Assembly (NCBI GenBank): GCA_015492395.1
Contig: WGFD01000019.1
Coordinates: 1-13,033 of the forward strand
DNA length: 13,033 nucleotides
Reading direction: 5' to 3'
From: Deltaproteobacteria bacterium
Lineage (GTDB): Bacteria; Desulfobacterota; GWC2-55-46; S146-70
Shown here: positions 6,433 through 13,033 of the stretch, piece after piece
Layout: each line of letters begins with the position of its first letter
Position numbering within the stretch: the first letter of the stretch is position 1
Made by a program: the position numbers and the translations under genes
Notes under the pieces: model-generated
What the model saw: only the letters and a program-made list of their open reading frames with translations
Databases searched by the model: none
Told to the model about the DNA's origin: nothing

Positions 6433-7224
6433 ATGAGGTTTGCTCTGTGGTTCTACAGTCAGTTCCTTGTTAAAGGGATCGCTGTTCTGACTAATGGTCC
6501 AATGTCAAACATTATGAGAAGATTATTGTTTAGCTTCAGCAGTGCTTTGCCATTTGAGGCACTTGCGAGAGCTGGAGAAACAGTAATACATGTTGGTGTT
6601 TGGAAGATAGAGACGGTATCACAGTGGTCACGTATTGTTGGTGACAAGGGAAAAGTTGTAATTGTTGAAGCTATTAAAGAGAATATAGATGCATTGAAGT
6701 TTGAGGCTAAGAGGAGATCATTAAATAATGTCGTATTCATTAATGGCGGTGTCTGGCATAGAAAGGAAGAACTTCTCATTATGGTACACAAGGGGACATA
6801 TGTAAATGAAGGGAGTGGAGGAATGGAGGGTTTGGACATGGGGCAGCTCTTTATGCACAGTAAAATTAAGGAGGCGGGCACGTATATTGATGAACGGACC
6901 CCGGAGTATTCAGTCAATTATATTGAGGAAAAAATCAATGTCGATACACTGGATAATTTATTGAAGGAGATAGGAATAACTGTGGTTGATCATATACATC
7001 TTACTATAACCGGATCTGAATATGAGGCCATACTCGGGATGGAAGAGCTTCTAAAGAGAAGGGGGGTTAGATTGGTGGTAAGTGCTACTTTCTTAAGGAA
7101 AGAAGATAATCGCCCTAGCCATGAGGTGGTGCAGAAGCTGCTTAAAGAGAAAGGGTTGAGAACATGCTTGGGGAGGCGATTTTCGGGTCGTCATGGCAGG
7201 TATGTTTTTGCATATAGGGGATAA
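6433..7224 (+). CDS. FkbM-like methyltransferase homologue with degenerate SAM-site motifs
   Basis: The 263-aa protein has the overall order of FkbM-family methyltransferases: GETVIHVGVWKIETV (residues 48-62) where motif I should be, GKVVIVEAIKENIDALK (73-89), LNNVVFINGGVW (97-108), NVDTLDNLLKEIGI (169-182), then VDHIHLTITGSEYEAILGMEELL (185-207). FkbM enzymes usually O-methylate sugars or macrolides. Here the motif I consensus (D-x-G-A-x-x-G) reads H-V-G-V-W-K-I, losing the Asp and the second Gly. The usual KIDVEGAE-type segment reads HLTITGSE, losing its Asp. Glu79 keeps the ribose-binding acid. The protein may therefore bind SAM differently or be non-catalytic; some relatives may share this variant. 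Codon choice looks more AT-rich than upstream genes by eye. No Shine-Dalgarno precedes the start; a degenerate heptamer tract does. Confidence 0.75.
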   Translation: MRFALWFYSQFLVKGIAVLTNGPMSNIMRRLLFSFSSALPFEALARAGETVIHVGVWKIETVSQWSRIVGDKGKVVIVEAIKENIDALKFEAKRRSLNNVVFINGGVWHRKEELLIMVHKGTYVNEGSGGMEGLDMGQLFMHSKIKEAGTYIDERTPEYSVNYIEEKINVDTLDNLLKEIGITVVDHIHLTITGSEYEAILGMEELLKRRGVRLVVSATFLRKEDNRPSHEVVQKLLKEKGLRTCLGRRFSGRHGRYVFAYRG

Positions 7225-7248
7225 CCTTGGATTTGAAGCAGGCATCTT

Positions 7249-7254
7249 GGAGGT
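7249..7254 (+). promoter_or_regulatory. Ribosome binding site for the second deacetylase-like gene
   Basis: GGAGGT, 8 nt before the ATG at 7263, is the strongest Shine-Dalgarno in the window. It supports the full N-terminal extension of this protein. Confidence 0.75.
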
Positions 7255-7262
7255 TTGACTAA

Positions 7263-8003
7263 ATGGAGTGCGAGGGTGCCGGCAGTCCTCCTTTTGGCGG
7301 GACACCGGGGGAATTTACGTGGGTTTCTTTACGTTCAACACTCAGGCGCGCTAAGGAGCTGGAATACCGGTCTTTGACGTGTAAAGACTACTGTTTGCGT
7401 GGAAGGAAAGAGATTGTTGAGGGAAGGATTCTTGTGTTTCGTGTGGATGTTGACCAATCACCTGAGAAATCACATACTATGGCTTCCCTCCTTTCCGATG
7501 AAGATGTGAGTGCAACCTTCTTCTACAGGTTGCATTCACCATCGTATGATCTATCTTCCCCGGAAAATATACAAATAGTCAGGGATGTGCAGGAAATGGG
7601 TTTTGAAATAGGACTTCACTGTGAACCTATGGTTATGTCGCATATGACCGGAAAAGCTCCTGAGGTTGTGATAAGGGAAGATATCCTGAGACTAAATGAG
7701 ATTATGGGTGGAGAGATAGTAGGTGTAGCTTCACATGGGGATTCCAGGTATAAAGGGATCAATAACATCGATTTCTGGCGTGACCATGTGCCGTCAGAGT
7801 ATGGCTTGTTGTATGAGGCTTATGACAAGGAGACATTCGGCCTATTCCAAGAGGGGAGGTATGTGTCAGATTCGGAGTTGGTGAGGTGGAAGTCCTACGA
7901 TAAGGGGAAGCTGAGAATCGGCGATTGTCGGTCATTAGCGGACCATTTAGATGAGAGCAAGCTCCCAATGTACGTGCTGGTTCATCCATTTCTATTTAAA
8001 TAG
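7263..8003 (+). CDS. Second polysaccharide deacetylase-like protein (NodB/CE4 fold)
   Basis: A 246-aa NodB-homology protein distinct from the one at 4888. An N-terminal region, FTWVSLRSTLRRAKELEYRS (residues 18-37), resembles the 'find the deacetylase target' helix common to exopolysaccharide-locus members. Core motifs are VFRVDVDQSPEKS (58-70, Asp62 and Asp64), VSATFFYRLHSPSYD (82-96), GFEIGLHCEP (113-122, His119), GVASHGDSR (154-162, His158) and the terminal VLVHPF (238-243, His241). The metal-site pattern is thus plausibly intact. No signal peptide is seen, suggesting cytoplasmic action during precursor assembly. The start is fixed by GGAGGT 8 nt upstream. Exact substrate unknown; it could deacylate an amino sugar or hydrolyse another bond, as the NodB fold also hosts non-deacetylase hydrolases. 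Confidence 0.78.
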   Translation: MECEGAGSPPFGGTPGEFTWVSLRSTLRRAKELEYRSLTCKDYCLRGRKEIVEGRILVFRVDVDQSPEKSHTMASLLSDEDVSATFFYRLHSPSYDLSSPENIQIVRDVQEMGFEIGLHCEPMVMSHMTGKAPEVVIREDILRLNEIMGGEIVGVASHGDSRYKGINNIDFWRDHVPSEYGLLYEAYDKETFGLFQEGRYVSDSELVRWKSYDKGKLRIGDCRSLADHLDESKLPMYVLVHPFLFK

Positions 8004-8132
8004 TATTTATCAAAAAACTCAAATGCACACTAATCCAGTTTGTAATTTGTAAAGCAGGGAGTTTTAGCAATATCTAAGAATCATGAAAGCTCAATGGCTA
8101 GGAGTATATATCCCTAAATAGCGTATAAATCG

Positions 8133-9245
8133 ATGGCATATCTAAATAACATAGATCTTAATGAGTTCAAAAAGATGGAAGACATAATTGAGCCGATGGA
8201 GGCCATGCTTGTTGTTAAGAGTCAGGATCAGGCTTTAAGGAGGGCGAAACTTATAAGTCAGCTTAAGGAAGGTAGAATCGGTCGTATGAAACCGCGCCCG
8301 ATTTCTGAAGGACTATTAGTAAACTGTAGATTACATGCCGGTGGCGACAATATTATAAATACCGAAAATGCTTCCTGGGTTAGAAGATTTCCAGAGCCTC
8401 GGCATATGGTTCCTTGCTCGAGGAACAGTTTTTTGCTTACCGAGATCGGAAAGATAAATCTGATAGGCCCAGAAGGAAGTGTGTTAGATTCATTTACACA
8501 TCCTTATTTTGCTTTTCTTCACACAGTGGAGTTGAATGCTTCAAGAGATAGAATCTTAGTAACGTCGTCCGGCTATGATGCCATCATTGAGATAGACCTG
8601 AACACAAAAAATGAAACCTGGAGTTGGTTTGGATGGGATCATGGTTTTAATCCTAATGAAGATGGTGTCTATTTCACTAATACACGGAAAAAGTCGGAGC
8701 TGCTTGCAAGAAGAGGTCTTAACGCAAGGTATATAGACCCCGGGGAGTATAATGAACAAGGTTTGTTGACTGCTGCGCGCACTACTCACCCTAACGCTGC
8801 CATTTATAATCCTTATAAAGAAGAGTCCACAGTTGTTGCCAGTCTGGGTCGTAAGGGGAGAATTATCGAGATAGAGAAGTCAACTGGCAAATATAGTCTA
8901 CTAATTGACTCTCTGGCGCCTATGCCTCATGGAATTACCCCTTATAATGGCGGGTGGATAATCACAAATACGACAGAGGGAGAACTATGGATGCTGGATG
9001 AAGATTTTAATATACAGCAACAGATCATAGTTAACAGACTGTCGGGCAAGCCGGAAGTGGCATTGCAATATGAGTGGTTACAATTGGTTAAAGCCATCGA
9101 TAGAGATACATTTGTGGGATTAGATGCCAATAGAGGGATAATCATCTTTGATTTGGCGGCACGTTGTTATAGCATTCTTCACCCGGATCCCAACTGGTGT
9201 ATACAAGATATTTTATTGTTCCGAGGGGAGCAGGTATGGATTTGA
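8133..9245 (+). CDS. Predicted beta-propeller protein of unknown function
   Basis: I do not recognise a named family. The 370-aa protein has a helical, charged N-terminus (residues 1-50) and then repeated blade-like units of about 40-50 residues. Each has a strand pattern of the type 'H-x-x... I-L-V-T-x-x... I-x-E-I-D'. Examples start at LHTVELNASRDRILVTS (129-145), THPNAAIYNPYKEESTVV (218-235), PHGITPYNGGWIITNTTEG (265-283) and LQLVKAIDRDTFVGLD (316-331). Histidines recurring at blade starts (His130, His219, His266) recall metal-binding propellers such as SMP-30/gluconolactonase or aryl-sulfotransferase-like proteins, but no specific match can be claimed. No signal peptide or membrane segment is present. 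The 3' end overlaps the next gene by 10 bp, so the two are probably made together. The 129-bp spacer before it (8004-8132) is AT-rich with no convincing promoter or terminator. Confidence 0.75.
   Translation: MAYLNNIDLNEFKKMEDIIEPMEAMLVVKSQDQALRRAKLISQLKEGRIGRMKPRPISEGLLVNCRLHAGGDNIINTENASWVRRFPEPRHMVPCSRNSFLLTEIGKINLIGPEGSVLDSFTHPYFAFLHTVELNASRDRILVTSSGYDAIIEIDLNTKNETWSWFGWDHGFNPNEDGVYFTNTRKKSELLARRGLNARYIDPGEYNEQGLLTAARTTHPNAAIYNPYKEESTVVASLGRKGRIIEIEKSTGKYSLLIDSLAPMPHGITPYNGGWIITNTTEGELWMLDEDFNIQQQIIVNRLSGKPEVALQYEWLQLVKAIDRDTFVGLDANRGIIIFDLAARCYSILHPDPNWCIQDILLFRGEQVWI
9223..9230 (+). promoter_or_regulatory. Ribosome binding site that decides the 9236 start
   Basis: GAGGGGAG lies 5 nt before the ATG at 9236, within the last codons of the propeller gene. 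The upstream in-frame ATG at 9197 has no such site and would add 13 residues that break the predicted N-terminal membrane helix start. Confidence 0.7.
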
Positions 9246-10858
9246 TTCTGCTGCTGACGATATTATTATTTGGTTTCCTGTTGCGCATGAGCTTTGGAAC
9301 GGCAGAGTCTACGGATGAATGGGTGTCGTTCTGGTTGATACAGCGTCAGAAAGAGAGTAATTGGGTCAATTATAATGTGGACGATTCAATCGTAGATGGA
9401 ACATATTGCTATCCAGTGTTGCAGCATTTTATTGTGAGCAGATTCCCTGAAAGATATTGGAGCAGTATCGGTTATATATTCAATACGCTATATGACATCT
9501 TAACAGCGCTATGCGTCTATTTGGTCGCATATTTGCTCTCCAGGGATCTTCATATATACATAAAGATTGGTGGTCTCGAAACAGAAGAGGTTGCTACTCT
9601 TCTATTCTTGACGACTCCGGTTTTGTTTCCGGCCACATCAAGGATGATAACAATAAAGGCCCGCTCTATCGGTTTAACCCTGACAACAATGTTTTTGCTG
9701 CTGGTAGGTGTTGGGATGATTAACAATGACTGGCGCTGTTATGCCGTCTCTGTAGTGGTCGGGTTATTGATTATCTTAAGTTCGATGTTCGCTTTACAAG
9801 TAATGATCTTCTTTACCATATTTCTAAGTATCTATATGAAATCTCCTCATCCCATAATAGTGTTGTTTATCGTTTTATCGATAGCTTATTTGATGCCACG
9901 GTTTGGAACAAAAGAGGTTCTTAGATTTATGTGGCACCATAAGTTATGGTATATGCGTAATTATACTAAAGGGACAACCGCCGCGGGTCGGAATAAAATA
10001 AAAGACATAGTACTACTTCCTATATATGCTATCAAGGACTTCAAAAAGTTTTCTATGCTATGTTTTAAGCAGATAACCCCAATTATAGCTTTATATTCGG
10101 CACCTACTGTCTTCATCCTGCTTGGGATGTGGATCATTCAAGCCCCATCCTGGCAGCTTGTTAGCTCATCTCCAGCCTTATCGTATCTATGGGGGATAGT
10201 ACTGGCCTCTTTGGTGATTTTTATTTTGACATCATTTAAACAGTTGAGCTTCCTTGGGCAGGCAGAGAGATATTTTGAATATAGTTCCCCAGCCTTCTCA
10301 ATAATGGCAGTTTTCTTATTGTCTAGCTTTTCTGATACGACAAGATCTAATTTGTTCTGGTTTTTATTTTTATTCCAACTGAGCGTTGTGTATATTACAT
10401 CCCTTTATCTGAAATACGAAGGCATTATTCAGACTAAGAGTAATATTTCACAGGACTTGCAACAAGTAATTGATTGGTGTACAGGAAACCTCGATCATGC
10501 AAGATTATCTACCGTTCCGTGTAAGTTGGGTTTTATTCTGTCTACTAGCATGAACAGGATGGCGGCGGGGAGGTTCAAGTTCTACTATAAGTTTATCTTG
10601 AGGGGCGGTGAAAAAGGGTTTAAATACTATGAAGACGATACTGGAGGATGTGTTAAAACACACAATGGTTGGATACAATCAAAAGAGGTTTTCCGAATTT
10701 CCCCAAGTGAATTATCAAGCAAATATGGAGTAACACATCTCCTGATTGATAAAAAATACCTAGAAGGACTTTATAGGAGTTGGGCTGGACAAGACATAGA
10801 TCTCTTAGGTAGTCCACTGTTTCAGAATCAAGGATATATAGTCTATTCAATTATTTGA
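9236..10858 (+). CDS. Polytopic membrane protein, probable GT-C-fold glycosyltransferase
   Basis: A 540-aa integral membrane protein. Hydrophobic helices can be seen at about residues 2-20, 84-101, 119-133, 145-161, 169-186, 188-200, 206-220, 280-302, 316-333, 352-365 and 372-391. They are followed by a soluble C-terminal domain (400-540). Directly after the first helix comes AESTDEWVSFW (23-33). GT-C glycosyltransferases carry a catalytic acidic residue in this first external loop, so Asp27/Glu28 are candidates. GTYCYPVLQHF (55-65) and GQAERYFEYSSP (341-352) resemble loop motifs of GT39-like proteins. It would use a polyprenyl-phosphate sugar at the outer face of the membrane. Start chosen by the strong Shine-Dalgarno at 9223. 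The 10-bp overlap with the propeller gene suggests coupled synthesis. A polymerase or ligase of O-antigen type is an alternative. Confidence 0.65.
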   Translation: MDLILLLTILLFGFLLRMSFGTAESTDEWVSFWLIQRQKESNWVNYNVDDSIVDGTYCYPVLQHFIVSRFPERYWSSIGYIFNTLYDILTALCVYLVAYLLSRDLHIYIKIGGLETEEVATLLFLTTPVLFPATSRMITIKARSIGLTLTTMFLLLVGVGMINNDWRCYAVSVVVGLLIILSSMFALQVMIFFTIFLSIYMKSPHPIIVLFIVLSIAYLMPRFGTKEVLRFMWHHKLWYMRNYTKGTTAAGRNKIKDIVLLPIYAIKDFKKFSMLCFKQITPIIALYSAPTVFILLGMWIIQAPSWQLVSSSPALSYLWGIVLASLVIFILTSFKQLSFLGQAERYFEYSSPAFSIMAVFLLSSFSDTTRSNLFWFLFLFQLSVVYITSLYLKYEGIIQTKSNISQDLQQVIDWCTGNLDHARLSTVPCKLGFILSTSMNRMAAGRFKFYYKFILRGGEKGFKYYEDDTGGCVKTHNGWIQSKEVFRISPSELSSKYGVTHLLIDKKYLEGLYRSWAGQDIDLLGSPLFQNQGYIVYSII

Positions 10859-11038
10859 GGCCGGCAGATCAAAACTGTTGATGCTTCTTAATTCTTGCGT
10901 GGAATCATATACGTCAGTGAGCTGATTATAAATACATTAAAGCAATTACGATAGTAACATACTGATTGATGTATATGGTTTTCATGGCAACAGGAAATGT
11001 TGAGATGCAGGAGTCAGGATTATTGAGGGAATTTATTC
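10859..11038 (+). other. Intergenic spacer without a recognised gene
   Basis: The 180 bp between the membrane protein and the flippase are AT-rich. They hold no terminator-like hairpin, and no promoter pair better than a lone TATAAA (10927-10932). The end carries the flippase ribosome binding site GAGGGA (11025-11030), 8 nt before its ATG. Confidence 0.5.
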
Positions 11039-12541
11039 ATGTTTAAAAAGATTAAAAGGCTGATATACCTGAGCGGCATATATTCGCTGGGATCTATCTT
11101 CGAAAATGCCCTTGGGTTCATTTTCATTCCCATTTATACCGCCTATCTCGGGGTTTACGATTACGGTATTGTCGGATTAATGTCTATCACTGTAGGATTG
11201 CTCTCCACGCTGCTTAGCACGCCGATAGTGAACGGTTTTACAAGGCATTACTATGTCCCGGCCTATGAGAATAAACAGGGACTACTTTTGTTTAACAGCT
11301 TTCTCTTGCTATCACTACAGGCCATTATAATTAGTGTGATATTCTATATCCTAAAGAACTCGATTACTGTTGTGATCTTAGAAGATGTTGGTTTAGTCCG
11401 TATAGTTGAAGTATATTCAGTGATCTTATTCTTACAACCTCTTTCGATATTTTTCATGGCTCTTTTAAGGCAGAAAGAAAGAGCCGGTTTCTTTGTTTTT
11501 ATTTCGTCTGCCAGGCTCATTGTTTCAGCAACTACTATATTGGTGGGACTGCTATATTTCAAGATCGGCGTTCTTGCCTTGATATATGGAAATCTTGTAG
11601 GAGTTATCTTTACAGTAGTTTTTATCTTTCCTTTTTTATGGAGACACTGTACTCCGGAAATCTCTCCTTCCATTCTTGGACCACCGCTAAGATATGGCTA
11701 TCCACTGATCATTGAAGGTATTTCATTGCTCCTTATTCAAGCAGGGGACAGGTATGTGATAAAACTCTTTTCTTCCCTGGCAACTGTAGGACTTTATAGC
11801 TTTGGGTACAACTTCGCAGGAATAATGGTTATTGCCTTAATAATGCCCTTGAAACAGGCCCTTCAGCCTCTTGTATTGAAACAGGAAGGAGAGCCTGAAG
11901 AGCTCAAGGCTTTTCTCAGGAACAATTGCACGTTTTTTTATCTCATCGGTATGTATCTCTGTCTGTTCTTATCTCTGTATGGTAAAGAGGGTATTGAGGT
12001 GCTGGCAAGAAAAAAGGAGTTTTGGAGTAGTTGGATTATTATACCTGTCATAGCCTTTTCATACCTCCAGCATGGTTTGGGAAATTTTTTCAACTACGGC
12101 TTGATGATGACTAAAAAGTCATACTTCATGAGTAGAAATGTAGCCGTTGCCGCGGTGTTGAATATAGGACTGAACTTGGTCTTAGTTCCTTACTGGGGCA
12201 TAATGGGCGCCGCTTTGGCAACTTTGGTTGCTTACATTGCGTGGAATGTATTGAAAATTCACTATTCAGGAAAATTCTATGGCCTATATTTCGATATAAA
12301 GAGGTTGGGACATATTACCATTATAGGAGCTGGTTTATACATAGTGTCCCTATTGACTGCTGAGATTGGTTCTTTGTCCATTGAGATTTTTCTTAAGTTC
12401 ATTCTACTCTTAGCTTATCCTGTACTATTCTTCTTGACAGGGTTTTTCTTGCCGCTTGAAAAGGTTTATATGCGAAGATTATGGAAGAGTATAAAGATGA
12501 ATGGATTGCGCGAAACGTATGCAAAAATCAAGGCAATATAG
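11039..12541 (+). CDS. Wzx-type lipid-linked oligosaccharide flippase (MOP/PST superfamily)
   Basis: A 500-aa polytopic inner-membrane protein with the length and hydropathy of polysaccharide transporters (PST family). These flip undecaprenyl-diphosphate-linked oligosaccharides to the periplasmic face. The N-terminus shows the usual start, with a short basic leader and then YSLGSIFENALGFIFIPIYT, followed by YLGVYDYGIVGLM. A second half begins near residue 218 with LRYGYPLIIEGISLLLIQAGDRYVI, the repeat-like start common in this family, and YSFGYNFAGIM follows. Late helices include NIGLNLVLVPYWGIMGAALATLVAYIAWN (378-406), typical of the C-terminal bundle. I see about 12-14 membrane segments. 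GAGGGA 8 nt upstream supports the start. It implies a Wzx-dependent route, although no Wzy or Wzz is visible here. The next gene starts 22 bp after the stop. Confidence 0.92.
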   Translation: MFKKIKRLIYLSGIYSLGSIFENALGFIFIPIYTAYLGVYDYGIVGLMSITVGLLSTLLSTPIVNGFTRHYYVPAYENKQGLLLFNSFLLLSLQAIIISVIFYILKNSITVVILEDVGLVRIVEVYSVILFLQPLSIFFMALLRQKERAGFFVFISSARLIVSATTILVGLLYFKIGVLALIYGNLVGVIFTVVFIFPFLWRHCTPEISPSILGPPLRYGYPLIIEGISLLLIQAGDRYVIKLFSSLATVGLYSFGYNFAGIMVIALIMPLKQALQPLVLKQEGEPEELKAFLRNNCTFFYLIGMYLCLFLSLYGKEGIEVLARKKEFWSSWIIIPVIAFSYLQHGLGNFFNYGLMMTKKSYFMSRNVAVAAVLNIGLNLVLVPYWGIMGAALATLVAYIAWNVLKIHYSGKFYGLYFDIKRLGHITIIGAGLYIVSLLTAEIGSLSIEIFLKFILLLAYPVLFFLTGFFLPLEKVYMRRLWKSIKMNGLRETYAKIKAI

Positions 12542-12549
12542 CTAGGGCG

Positions 12550-12555
12550 AGGAGA
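12550..12555 (+). promoter_or_regulatory. Ribosome binding site for a TTG-initiated gene
   Basis: AGGAGA lies 8 nt before TTG at 12564. No ATG or GTG in this frame stands between the flippase stop and the phosphosulfate loop, so TTG is the start that keeps the active site. Confidence 0.7.
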
Positions 12556-12563
12556 TTTGTCGA

Positions 12564-13033
12564 TTGATATTCCCTGTCTTTATAGGCGGATGCGGTAGGA
12601 GCGGAACCACTTTGCTCGGCGCCATGCTGGGCGCTCATAGCGGTTGTGTATGCACCCCGGAATCGCAGTTCAAGATCGATATATTGAGCTGTATACCTGG
12701 TGTGAATGAAGGTAAAGTCAGCACAGTGGATGTATTGGATTTTCTTGAACGTAATAGACGCTTCTGGTTATGGGCGCTTGATGTGAAGTCGATTTCTGCG
12801 GCTATGGAAGGAATCACGGTCTCTTATGCTGGCTTGATTGAATGTATCGTAAAGATGTATGCCGGGAAGGTTGGCAAATCCAGATCAGATATCTGGATCG
12901 ACCATACCCCTGATAATATGCAGTATTCAACCACGCTGTTAAATTACTTTCCTGAAGCGAAGATGATCCATATAATTCGGGATGGAAGGGCGGTGGCATC
13001 ATCGATAATGGGGCTGGATTGGGGCCCGAATAC
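12564..13033 (+). CDS. Second sulfotransferase (Sulfotransfer_3-like), TTG start, 3' truncated by window edge
   Basis: 156 codons are visible, starting at TTG with AGGAGA 8 nt upstream. The N-terminus runs straight into the PAPS-binding loop FIGGCGRSGTTLLGAMLGAH (residues 6-25). A TPESQFKIDIL segment (31-41) follows, then a variable middle region, DHTPDNMQY, and the 3'-phosphate motif HIIRDGRAVASSIM (136-149) with DWGP just before the edge. This is the order expected for bacterial Sulfotransfer_3 proteins, so the frame and start are secure although the C-terminal third is missing. It differs clearly in motif detail from the sulfotransferase at 3930 (GGCGRSGTT versus GAARCGTTS), so it is not a recent duplicate and probably sulfates a different position. 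The first in-frame ATG (12624) lies after the PAPS loop and is unlikely to be the start. Only 22 bp separate it from the flippase, so the two are probably co-transcribed. Confidence 0.9.
   Translation, partial: MIFPVFIGGCGRSGTTLLGAMLGAHSGCVCTPESQFKIDILSCIPGVNEGKVSTVDVLDFLERNRRFWLWALDVKSISAAMEGITVSYAGLIECIVKMYAGKVGKSRSDIWIDHTPDNMQYSTTLLNYFPEAKMIHIIRDGRAVASSIMGLDWGPN

Noticed and set aside
6459..6917. A 152-codon reverse-strand open frame inside the FkbM-like gene
   Set aside because: The composition (Ser/Thr/Pro/Leu-rich) is that of an antisense shadow; the forward frame has the clear family order.
10975..11046. Short 23-codon open frame before the flippase
   Set aside because: No Shine-Dalgarno, overlaps the flippase start and its sequence resembles nothing known; it may be chance.

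Overview
This 13 kb window is one strand-uniform block of bacterial genes for building and exporting a chemically decorated surface polysaccharide (O-antigen, capsule or exopolysaccharide type). All recognisable genes lie on the + strand. In order they are: the 3' end of a radical SAM/SPASM gene; a broken four-helix-bundle gene; a DegT-type PLP aminotransferase; an AsnB-type amidotransferase; a PAPS sulfotransferase; a NodB-like (CE4) deacetylase; a class I SAM methyltransferase; an FkbM-like methyltransferase with degenerate motifs; a second NodB-like protein; a predicted beta-propeller; a GT-C-like membrane protein; a Wzx-type flippase; and the 5' part of a second, unrelated sulfotransferase running off the right edge. 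The host cannot be named from the sequence. Moderate GC by eye, frequent AGA/AGG/ATA codons and dispersed GC-rich repeats are compatible with an environmental Gram-negative lineage (for example Nitrospirota, Desulfobacterota or Omnitrophota), but this is a guess.

Layout. 1-695: the radical SAM tail overlaps by 8 bp a four-helix-bundle gene that has been split by an ~85-bp repeat (copy R1, 488-573) and also carries a deletion near its 3' end. 696-3869: aminotransferase and AsnB, separated by 135 bp that carry a heptamer tandem repeat ending 8 bp before the AsnB start. 3930-4697: first sulfotransferase, followed by an inverted second copy of the repeat (R2, 4699-4811) whose outer edge merges into a good sigma70-like promoter. 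4888-8003: deacetylase and methyltransferase joined by an ATGA overlap, then the FkbM-like gene and the second deacetylase. 8133-10858: beta-propeller and GT-C-like genes overlapping by 10 bp. 11039-13033: flippase and, 22 bp later, the second sulfotransferase, which starts at TTG with a clear Shine-Dalgarno. No gene-free stretch exceeds 300 bp.

How the genes fit together (inference from families). The aminotransferase would make an amino sugar. The AsnB homologue would transfer glutamine-derived ammonia, perhaps to a uronic acid carboxylate. The NodB-like proteins would remove acyl groups, and the methyl- and sulfotransferases would add O-methyl and sulfate groups. The GT-C-like protein would transfer a sugar from a lipid-linked donor at the membrane, and Wzx would flip the lipid-linked unit. 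No cytosolic GT2 or GT4 glycosyltransferase and no Wzy/Wzz-type protein is recognisable here, so those functions must lie outside the window or elsewhere.

The most interesting points are not a new defence-type system. They are the mobile-looking structured repeat that broke a gene and sits at a promoter, the start-codon-adjacent heptamer repeats, the FkbM homologue with altered SAM-site residues, and the linked propeller/GT-C pair of unknown job.
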